From Planctomycetaceae bacterium (GTDB taxonomy: Bacteria; Planctomycetota; Planctomycetia; Pirellulales; Thermoguttaceae): a stretch of 64,000 bases of DNA. The notes below the pieces were generated by a model. That model saw nothing but the letters and a program-made list of their open reading frames with translations, was not told the origin of the DNA and did not search any database. The first letter of the stretch is position 1, and every line of letters starts with the position of its first letter. A program made the position numbers and the translations under genes. The stretch lies in contig SFIW01000003.1 in NCBI GenBank assembly GCA_004556055.1, positions 1 through 64,000 of the forward strand, written 5' to 3'. Positions 52,976-61,012 of this stretch are shown one piece after another.

Positions 52976-53003
52976 TTGTCAATGCAAGAAACACGCGCAT
53001 AAT
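52976..53003 (+). promoter_or_regulatory. promoter candidate for asd
   Basis: TTGTCA (52976-52981), 16 bases, CATAAT (52998-53003); leader of about 130 bases. A TATATT at about 53030 might be a second -10. Confidence 0.45.
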
Positions 53004-53139
53004 ATTGGCTGTCTCATGAAAAATACTTTATATTTTAACAAATTTATTAGCGCGGCCTAACTTCTGGGACTTTTCAACAAGCGTTTTTTATAACGTCGCT
53101 CTTAGGCTCCCTAGATAGATTTAAGGAAATTAAAGAAAA

Positions 53140-54156
<1,017 letters not shown>

Positions 54157-54227
54157 TCCGACTTGTAAGCGTCGCTTTTTAGCGCAACGATCCTTCTCTT
54201 AGCCGAAGAAGACTTACAAGCAAAGTG

Positions 54228-54265
54228 CAACGCAGGGTTTTCTCCCCTCTGCGTTGTATTTTTTT
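54228..54265 (+). terminator. terminator after asd
   Basis: CAACGCAG (54228-54235) pairs with CTGCGTTG (54249-54256), extended by GG/CC, followed by TATTTTTTTT. Confidence 0.85.
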
Positions 54266-54465
54266 TCTTGCGTTAGAAAAAATAAAAACTTTAAGAGTAA
54301 TTTAACGAACGTAACGACTCCGCTCTTTCACTTTGAGTTTAACCCTCGACTCTCCCGATCTTTTTCACCTGGCGTTGGACAGGTCAATATTCTACAATGA
54401 AAGCGGGTCTGCGCGCGCGGGGCGACGCGGACTTTTTTCCCATATATTTAGTCGTTGTTTCACTT

Positions 54466-56823
54466 ATGCCGCGAATCGTCTTCAATCCCCTCGGTGGGAG
54501 CTGGCTTTTCGTCGCGATTCTCATGGTCGCGACCGTTGCCGTGATATGCTTTGTCAGACCGCAACTGAGGGGACTCTCCTCGACGCGTCGACGCGTTCTT
54601 ATGGCGATTCGACTCCTCATGACCCCGATCGTCGCGATCCTATTGACGCGCCCCGAGATGATTCGGATCGAAAAGGAAGAGCTACCCGTCGCGACGGCGA
54701 TCCTCTGCGACTTGTCCGAGAGTATGACGATCCCCGACTCCGACGGATCGACGCGTTACGAATCGATGCGCGCGATCGTGGAGAAGTCGCGCGACTCGTT
54801 GAAAAAACTAGGGGAGAATGTCGAAACGCTCTATTACGGCTTTGGCGAGTCGACTGTCGAACTTGGCGTAAACGACGGCGTCGTTGAGTTTCCCGACGCC
54901 CCGACGGAACGCGAAACTCGACTCGGCGCGGCGCTCGAAGACGTCGCGCGACGCAACGCCGGCAAGAGACTCTTGAGCGTACTCGTCCTTTCCGACGGCG
55001 CGCAGCGCGTCGCCGATCTCTCCGAGCCTACCCCGCAAGAAGCGGCGCTGCGCCTTCGCGGGGCCGAACGACGCGTCGACGTCTTGCCTATCGGCGGAAC
55101 CGACTCCTCGAAAGGCGCCCTCGACGTCTCCGTCGCCGAACTCAGAGCGAACGACCGCGTCTTTATCGGAAACGAACTCGCCGTTTCAGGACGGCTACGC
55201 GCCATTGGACTCAAAGAACGCGAAATTCCGCTCGCCCTTGAACTCGAAACCCAGCCCGGCGTCATGACCGTCGTCGCGCAAACGACTCTCGTCCCTTCTT
55301 CCGACGACGCGACGATACCGTGGCGCTTACTCTGCAAGCCCGCGACCCCCGGCGAATGGAAGCTCCGCGTCTCGTCCCCGGTCATTCAGGGGGAACTCCT
55401 CGACTCCAACAATGAAATGAGCGCCTTCGTCCAGGCGATCGACGGGGGCGTTAGAACCCTCTACGTAGAAGGAACGCGGCGCTACGAGCAGAAATACCTT
55501 CGCGCCGCGCTCGACGCTTCCTCCGACGTCCTCGTGCAGTATTGGCGTCCTCCCGTCTCGTCCCTTGTGACGAAATTTCCCGAAAAGACAGAAGCGCAAC
55601 TCGTTGAAATCCTCACGAAATCGCGCAAATCTCTCGGAACCGCCTTCTTCAAAGAGGGAAAATATGCGACCTACATCCTTGGAGACGCCGATTCTACGAC
55701 CTTTCAGCCCGAGGAGTTGGCGGAGCTCTCCAAGCGCGTCGAAGAAGGCGCGGGTCTTGTCGTCGTCGTGGGAGAACGCGCCCTTGGATTGGGCGGATAT
55801 GCGGAGACGCCTCTCGCGGACGTTTTCCCCGTGGAGATCTTCTCGAGCGACCGCGTTCCTTTGGACGTCGACCTCTCGCATTATGAGAGCGGGGGGGAAG
55901 AGAAGCGGCGTTATTTCAGAGATTATCTAGCGACGCCGACGCCAGAGGCGCTCGATTCTCGGGACGCGTTCGCCATCTCCCTCAACGTCGATCGTCAGAA
56001 GAACCTGGAGGCATGGCGCGCGCTCCCGCCCCTGTCGAGCGTCTACCGCCTTGGCCGCGTTAAACGCGGCGCCGCGACGCTTCTGAGGGCGATCCCCGTC
56101 GACGCGAAGGGAGAAGAGGTTCCCCTTCTTGTCGTCGGGCGCTACGGACTTGGCCGCGTGGCGATCGTCGCGACCGATTCGACGTGGCGTTGGCGGATGC
56201 GCGGGCACGAAGCGGAACACTCGAAATTCTGGCGACAGCTGATATTATGGACGGCGAAGACCGACGAACTTCTCGAAGGGGAGCTCGCGATCGAAATGGA
56301 GTCGACGCGTCTTGCCCCCGGCGAGCGTCCTTCCTTCGATATCTCGTATCGTCCTAAAGAAGGGGAGACCCTCGAAGGGACGACGGTCGTCGCGCAGATC
56401 GTCGACCCCGACGGCGCGCGCCGCGACGCGGATTTGACGCGTATGGAAGAGACATGGCATGGAGAGGCCGCCGGGGGATCGGACGTCGGCGATTATCAGA
56501 TTGAGGCGTCGCTCCTCTCTTCTTCGGGCGCGGTTTTGCAGACGGCGCGTGCGCGATTCCTCGTTCGGGATAGAAATTTGGAACTTGAAGACCCCGGCGC
56601 GGATCCCGATTCGTTGGCGAACCTCGCCGCGACGACCGAAGGGTGCGTCTTGACCCCAGACGCGCTCGACGAGTACTTCCTCAAACTTGCGGAAAAACGA
56701 GAAACGATCGTCGACTACCATGAAAAAAAGACGTCTCTCTACGACGTCTGGCCTGTCTTTGCCGCGTTTGTTCTGCTGGCGACGATCGAGTGGATTCTGC
56801 GTCGGCGTTGGAATTTGGCGTGA
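54466..56823 (+). CDS. membrane protein with VWA and glutamine-amidotransferase-like domains
   Basis: 785 residues from the ATG at 54466; I prefer it to the ATG at 54397 because the next residues (PRIVFNPLGGSWLFVAILMV) are a typical membrane start, although neither has a ribosome site. Two N-terminal helices (GSWLFVAILMVATVAVICFV; RRVLMAIRLLMTPIVAILL), then a VWA domain with a MIDAS-like CDLSESM near residue 82, then beta-rich segments and a class I glutamine-amidotransferase-like fold (GAGLVVVVGERALGLGGY), ending with a final helix (VWPVFAAFVLLATIEWIL). This is the BatA-like arrangement of Planctomycetota; usually acts with a MoxR ATPase and DUF58 protein, which are not in this window. Probably membrane stress or maturation functions. 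Confidence 0.75.
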   Translation: MPRIVFNPLGGSWLFVAILMVATVAVICFVRPQLRGLSSTRRRVLMAIRLLMTPIVAILLTRPEMIRIEKEELPVATAILCDLSESMTIPDSDGSTRYESMRAIVEKSRDSLKKLGENVETLYYGFGESTVELGVNDGVVEFPDAPTERETRLGAALEDVARRNAGKRLLSVLVLSDGAQRVADLSEPTPQEAALRLRGAERRVDVLPIGGTDSSKGALDVSVAELRANDRVFIGNELAVSGRLRAIGLKEREIPLALELETQPGVMTVVAQTTLVPSSDDATIPWRLLCKPATPGEWKLRVSSPVIQGELLDSNNEMSAFVQAIDGGVRTLYVEGTRRYEQKYLRAALDASSDVLVQYWRPPVSSLVTKFPEKTEAQLVEILTKSRKSLGTAFFKEGKYATYILGDADSTTFQPEELAELSKRVEEGAGLVVVVGERALGLGGYAETPLADVFPVEIFSSDRVPLDVDLSHYESGGEEKRRYFRDYLATPTPEALDSRDAFAISLNVDRQKNLEAWRALPPLSSVYRLGRVKRGAATLLRAIPVDAKGEEVPLLVVGRYGLGRVAIVATDSTWRWRMRGHEAEHSKFWRQLILWTAKTDELLEGELAIEMESTRLAPGERPSFDISYRPKEGETLEGTTVVAQIVDPDGARRDADLTRMEETWHGEAAGGSDVGDYQIEASLLSSSGAVLQTARARFLVRDRNLELEDPGADPDSLANLAATTEGCVLTPDALDEYFLKLAEKRETIVDYHEKKTSLYDVWPVFAAFVLLATIEWILRRRWNLA

Positions 56824-56881
56824 TCGAAAGGAGCGCTTCGCCGACGATCCCTTAGAGGCGGATTGAAATAAGAAATAAAAG

Positions 56882-56915
56882 AGCCCTTGGGCGATCGCTC
56901 AAGGGCTTGCGTTTT
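56882..56915 (+). terminator. terminator between VWA gene and MenC-like gene (convergent)
   Basis: AGCCCTTG (56882-56889) pairs with CAAGGGCT (56900-56907), the middle GCGATCGC being itself palindromic. Followed by TGCGTTTTTA on the plus strand and by TTTTATTT on the minus strand. Confidence 0.85.
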
Positions 56916-56917
56916 TA

Positions 56918-58078
56918 TCAGCGCGAAAGGGTGAATCTGTCGAGAATATAGGGCTTCATCTTTTCGAGATCCGGTTCGGCGCCGATCCCCGGCTCGTCCC
57001 AAAGTTCGGCGTACTTGAAGGATCGCGGCGGACGTTTCTTCTCTTCGTCGCCGGGTTCTTCGACGAGGACGGGGGCGATCGGATCGACGAGATCGTAGTC
57101 AAAGAGCTCGGAGAAACGCGCGTAGTCGGTCGGGAGTGTAAATCCGCCTGCGGAAGCTAGCGCGAGGGCGTAACGCCACGAGAGGGAGGTTCCTAGTTCG
57201 AAGCCGGAGTAGCATTGAACGTCGTTGTTCTTCGCGAGTTTCGCGATACTCAGCGCGTTGGAGAGTCCGCCGACGCGACCTGCCTTGAGGCAGATGAACA
57301 TACACGCTTCAAGGTCGAGGGCGATTCTGGCGTCTTCGATAGATTCGATCGATTCGTCGAGGCAGATCGGGGTACGGAGATTGTCTTTGAGCATGGCGTG
57401 GACGACAAAGTCGCGCGGATTGAACGGCTGTTCGACGAAGTTGAGGAAGAAGTCGTCCATGCGATAAAGCGTGTCGGAGTGCTTGTCGAAGTCGAGGCCC
57501 CCTTCAATATCGACTTGGAGCTGGACCCAAGCGGGCGAGTCGATTCGCGCGAAATTGAGGACTTGAACGTCCCACCCCGGTCTCATTTTGAGGGTGATGC
57601 GTCCGAATTGATCGTCGACGGCGCGCGCAAGTTCGGTAAAGAAGGTTTCACGTTCGACGGAACGATCGAAGATCAGGCCGAGTTTGATGGGCTTCTTTTC
57701 TCCGCCGAGCGCCTTCCAGAGGGGCTTGTTCTGTAGTTTGGCGGAAAGATCTTGCCACGCTAGTTCAATAGCCGCCTTGGCGTGATTGTTTCCCTTGAAG
57801 GACGCGAACGCTTCTTCGAGAGTTTCGACCGTTGAGACTGAACCAAGTTCCGCAACTTTAGGAGCGACGCAGTCGCGAAGCGTAAGATACGCGGAACCTG
57901 ACCATTCCGACGTCAGAAGCGGAGCGCCGCCGGGATTCACTTCGGACCAGCCGACCGCCCCTTCGCCTTCGAGTCTCAAAACGACGGACTCGCAAAATGT
58001 TGCGGGCGCGTCGGCGAAACGGACTTCTTTTTTAAGCGGGATTCGCACGAGATAACCGTCAATACGTTCAATACGCAT
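56918..58078 (-). CDS. menC: enolase-superfamily protein, o-succinylbenzoate synthase (MenC)-like
   Basis: 386 residues, GGAG upstream of the ATG. N-terminal capping domain then TIM barrel with the muconate-lactonising-enzyme-type residues: catalytic Lys in ITLKMRPGWD, metal ligands Asp in LQVDIEGG, Glu in FVEQPF and Asp/Glu in CLDESIES, and the second Lys in CLKAGRVGGL. The KxRPGWD and SGFELGTS motifs point to the MenC/N-acylamino acid racemase branch, i.e. menaquinone synthesis from SHCHC, or an N-acylamino acid racemase. No other men gene is adjacent, so the substrate is not certain; a menaquinone link would fit the type-B fumarate reductase in this window. Confidence 0.8.
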   Translation of the reverse strand: MRIERIDGYLVRIPLKKEVRFADAPATFCESVVLRLEGEGAVGWSEVNPGGAPLLTSEWSGSAYLTLRDCVAPKVAELGSVSTVETLEEAFASFKGNNHAKAAIELAWQDLSAKLQNKPLWKALGGEKKPIKLGLIFDRSVERETFFTELARAVDDQFGRITLKMRPGWDVQVLNFARIDSPAWVQLQVDIEGGLDFDKHSDTLYRMDDFFLNFVEQPFNPRDFVVHAMLKDNLRTPICLDESIESIEDARIALDLEACMFICLKAGRVGGLSNALSIAKLAKNNDVQCYSGFELGTSLSWRYALALASAGGFTLPTDYARFSELFDYDLVDPIAPVLVEEPGDEEKKRPPRSFKYAELWDEPGIGAEPDLEKMKPYILDRFTLSR

Positions 58079-58137
58079 ACCAATGCTCCAAGGGTTGAAT
58101 CTATGTGAGCGCGTCGATAACCGCGCGCGTTCACCTC

Positions 58138-58165
58138 ATTCTATCAAAACGCGACTCAGATGCAA
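58138..58165 (-). promoter_or_regulatory. promoter of the MenC-like gene
   Basis: On the minus strand TTGCAT (58165-58160), 16 bases, TAGAAT (58143-58138); leader of about 55 bases. Confidence 0.6.
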
Positions 58166-58326
58166 GTTTTCCCCCCTTTTTTAATAATAGAGTCTCGATC
58201 CGTCTTCTTTTGGGACGTTATTTTGCGCAATATAGGGGGAGAGTGGAGGCTCGCTCGCTTGGTTCGGCTCTTTATTGACGGATATTGAAGAAAAATGGAA
58301 GATTTTCGTCAAAAAGATTAAAACAG

Positions 58327-58354
58327 TTTGATAAGATATGACGATTCTATCAAA
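58327..58354. promoter_or_regulatory. inverted repeat upstream of the surface protein gene
   Basis: TTTGATA (58327-58333) and TATCAAA (58348-58354) form a perfect inverted repeat with 14 bases between, about 120 bases before the ATG at 58473. Operator candidate. No other feature is seen in 58166-58472. Confidence 0.35.
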
Positions 58355-58472
58355 ACTAACAGGTTTAATCTTTGTGTCGGACTTTGCGGTTGCGCATGAA
58401 GTCGACATGTGCGAGTTTCGCCAGCGCGTCGCGACGACGCTTGACGCTGGCGTTTGATATCAGGGGATCATC

Positions 58473-60932
58473 ATGAAACGGTTACATTTTACGACGCTCG
58501 GCGCGACTGTGCTCGCCGTCGCTCTCGGCGTGTCCGTCGACGCGAACGCCCAAAGCGCCGCGTCAAATCTCGCCAACGGCGTCGGAACGACGAACGCCTT
58601 ACGCTCCGGCCCTGCGTATAGAACGGTCGGTCCCGTCTTTGTCGCGCCTTCCGTCGGCGTAGCGGACGAACCTGCGCGCGTCGAGTCGTACGAACGCTCT
58701 CTTACCGAAACGAGCGTCGCCGAAGACGTCGCGCCCGTCGATATGGACGCGCAGAAACAAAGAGCGCTCGAGATTCTCGAAGAATCGCAGCGACGCGCCA
58801 AAGAAGCAAAAAATCGACGTCCGGCTAGAAAGATCGACGTTCCCGACACCCTTGGCGTCCTCAATCGTCCGATTCAATCGGCCCCGAAACAAACCGTTCC
58901 AAATCCTCGATTCCAACAGTACGCGCCGAGCGCTACTGTTCCGGCGGTCGCCGCCGAACAGACGGACGTCCCTGCGTTGCAAAGCGTTCCGCGCCCCGCC
59001 GCTCAGACCTTCGGCGTCTCAAGACCTCCCGTCGCGACCTCGAATCGTAAAGTCGACGCTATCGTCGACGATCTCGACTCCTCCGTACCAGGCGTCGCGC
59101 CATTCCCCGAGGCTTTAGAAGAGGCCCCTGCTCAGCCCTTAACGACTACCTTCATGCCTCAAATTCCAACCGTTCCGCAGACGACGCGCCCAGACGCCGA
59201 CGCTCTTGAGACCGGAACGGACGACGGCGTCCCTACCGTCGAATCAGACGAATACGACTCCGATTTCTCTCAGAGCGTTCTCGAAGAATTGCGCCCGGAA
59301 TTGTCGAACGCAGAACTCGACGCAGAACCTCTCGAAGAAACCGACGCCCCTGTAGATACCGGCGAAAGCGCCCCCAGCGCCACCTTTGTCGAGCCGAATT
59401 TCGTCCCCCAAAGCAACGCGCTTCTCGACGACGACCCTGAACCCCTCGTCGACCTAACTCCCGCGATTGAACCCGAGCCCGCGCCGGAAGCCGCGCCGTC
59501 CCTTGCCCCCGCGCTCGAACCTGAGCCCGCGCCGGAAGCCGCGCCGACTTCCGCCCCCGCGCTCGAACCCGAGCCTGCGCCGGAAGCCGCGCCGTCCCTC
59601 GCCCCCGCGCTCGAAGCCGAGCCCGCGCCGGAAGCCGCGCCGTCCCTCGCCCCCGCGCTCGATTCAGAGCCCGCGCCGGAAGCCGCGTCGTCACCCGCCG
59701 CGGTTCCCGAATCGAAGCCCGCGCAAAAGGCGAAAAACGTCAATCCGGCGCCGACGTACGGACCCGTCTATCAGTTCGCGACGCCGTTTGCCTTGCGTCA
59801 GCGTTCGCGTTCGGCCTATGTTTCCGTCGCGCCTTCCGTCTTAGCGGGCGCCAACGCGACTCCACAACCCTATGCCGCCCCCGAACTATCGCGCCCTGTT
59901 TTTCCGGCGCTCCCGCGAACTTCGGGCGTTCCAAGTCGCTTTGTTCCGCGCCCAACTCAGGTCTACGCCGACTCTGGCTACGGAGTCCCTGAATCGAGTC
60001 TTTGGGGATTGAACGCCGCTCCTATCGCGCCGAAAAACGCCGGTCTCATCGGCGGCGCTGAATGGCTTTACTGGACGACTGATTCCGATAAGGCGTTTGT
60101 TTCCGACGCTGGAGTCCTCGGCGCCGATTCGGGAACCGATCTCCAGAGCGAAGGAAGCGGTTTGCGCGGTCGCGTCGGTTTCCGCTCCCTGACAGGATGG
60201 GATTTTATCGGAACCTTTACGTGGTTTAACGAAGGAGACGAAGCGTTCGCGACTCCGGATCTGTTTGCCGAAGGAATGAAAGGCGTCGACGGTTTGGACG
60301 TCGTCGACGTCGAAGGGAAGTTGAAGACCGATTTGCAGGCGATCGATCTTGAAATCGGTCGATGGACGAAGTTAGGAACCTTGGATGCGCGCGTCTTTGG
60401 CGGCTTCAGATGGACTCAACTCAACGAAGAATACTCCTACGGAGCGAACCGCTTCCATGCGGGGACAGATTCCGATCTTCTTGGCGAATTGGCGGTCATG
60501 GACGGCGTCGACTACGACGCTGACGACGAAGCGCTCTTATGGTCCGAAGGAACTGCGGCAAGCGAATCAATCTGGAGCGGTTCCTTCTCCCGATCGCGCC
60601 TCAACGCGTACGGAGTTCGCATTGGACTCGAAACGCGCATTGAGCTTGGCTACGGGCTCGGCGTCTACGGAAAAGGCGCAGGCGCTCTCGCCGCCGGTCG
60701 CGTCAAGTCGACGACGTACGACGGAGAAGGGATGGTCGTCCTCGATGAAACGACGAAAACGTACCTGACGCCTTCGGTCGACGCGAGCTTAGGTTTGTCG
60801 TGGAAAACGAACGGGTTTGAAGCGCGCGCGGGCTACGAATTCAACGGATGGTACAACTCCGGTCTCGTCGCCGGAAAGAAAACGGATTTCCTTGCGCACG
60901 GCGTCGTCGCGGGCGTCGGTTACAACTACTAA
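58473..60932 (+). CDS. exported outer-membrane barrel protein with Pro/Ala-rich repeat linker
   Basis: 819 residues with a signal peptide (LHFTTLGATVLAVALGVSVDANAQ, cleaved after ANA). Residues about 30-330 are low-complexity Ala/Pro/Val/Asp-rich. Residues about 331-410 contain five 16-residue repeats of the form EPEPAPEAAPSLAPAL. From about residue 525 a beta barrel follows: GLIGGAEWLYWTTDSDKAF, GLRGRVGFRSLTGWDFIGTF, GRWTKLGTLDARVFGGFRWT, and GVRIGLETRIELGYGLGVYG, ending GVVAGVGYNY with the aromatic end. The barrel resembles Lpg1974-type pore-forming proteins seen in Planctomycetota. The stretch before it could span the cell wall. Terminates at a strong hairpin. Confidence 0.75.
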   Translation: MKRLHFTTLGATVLAVALGVSVDANAQSAASNLANGVGTTNALRSGPAYRTVGPVFVAPSVGVADEPARVESYERSLTETSVAEDVAPVDMDAQKQRALEILEESQRRAKEAKNRRPARKIDVPDTLGVLNRPIQSAPKQTVPNPRFQQYAPSATVPAVAAEQTDVPALQSVPRPAAQTFGVSRPPVATSNRKVDAIVDDLDSSVPGVAPFPEALEEAPAQPLTTTFMPQIPTVPQTTRPDADALETGTDDGVPTVESDEYDSDFSQSVLEELRPELSNAELDAEPLEETDAPVDTGESAPSATFVEPNFVPQSNALLDDDPEPLVDLTPAIEPEPAPEAAPSLAPALEPEPAPEAAPTSAPALEPEPAPEAAPSLAPALEAEPAPEAAPSLAPALDSEPAPEAASSPAAVPESKPAQKAKNVNPAPTYGPVYQFATPFALRQRSRSAYVSVAPSVLAGANATPQPYAAPELSRPVFPALPRTSGVPSRFVPRPTQVYADSGYGVPESSLWGLNAAPIAPKNAGLIGGAEWLYWTTDSDKAFVSDAGVLGADSGTDLQSEGSGLRGRVGFRSLTGWDFIGTFTWFNEGDEAFATPDLFAEGMKGVDGLDVVDVEGKLKTDLQAIDLEIGRWTKLGTLDARVFGGFRWTQLNEEYSYGANRFHAGTDSDLLGELAVMDGVDYDADDEALLWSEGTAASESIWSGSFSRSRLNAYGVRIGLETRIELGYGLGVYGKGAGALAAGRVKSTTYDGEGMVVLDETTKTYLTPSVDASLGLSWKTNGFEARAGYEFNGWYNSGLVAGKKTDFLAHGVVAGVGYNY
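59461..59703 (+). repeat. 48-bp coding tandem repeat
   Basis: About five 48-bp units encoding 16-residue repeats (E-P-E-P-A-P-E-A-A-P-x-x-A-P-A-L). Because 48 is a multiple of three, unit gain or loss keeps the frame, so the linker length can vary between strains. Confidence 0.85.
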
Positions 60933-60953
60933 CGCGCTCCTTTCCTAAAATGG

Positions 60954-60990
60954 AAAAGCTCCAGTCGTCCCCTGCGACCGGAGCTTTTTT
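60954..60990 (+). terminator. terminator between surface protein and modular protein genes (convergent)
   Basis: AAAAGCTCC (60954-60962) pairs with GGAGCTTTT (60980-60988), with extra GTCG/CGAC inside; A-rich on the left and T6 on the right. Confidence 0.8.
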
Positions 60991-61012
60991 CATTTTAGGC
61001 GCGGACGTCGAA

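Noticed and set aside
58181..58408. Small minus-strand gene between menC and the barrel protein gene
   Set aside because: AT-rich region, no ribosome site, and it covers the inverted repeat; treated as intergenic.
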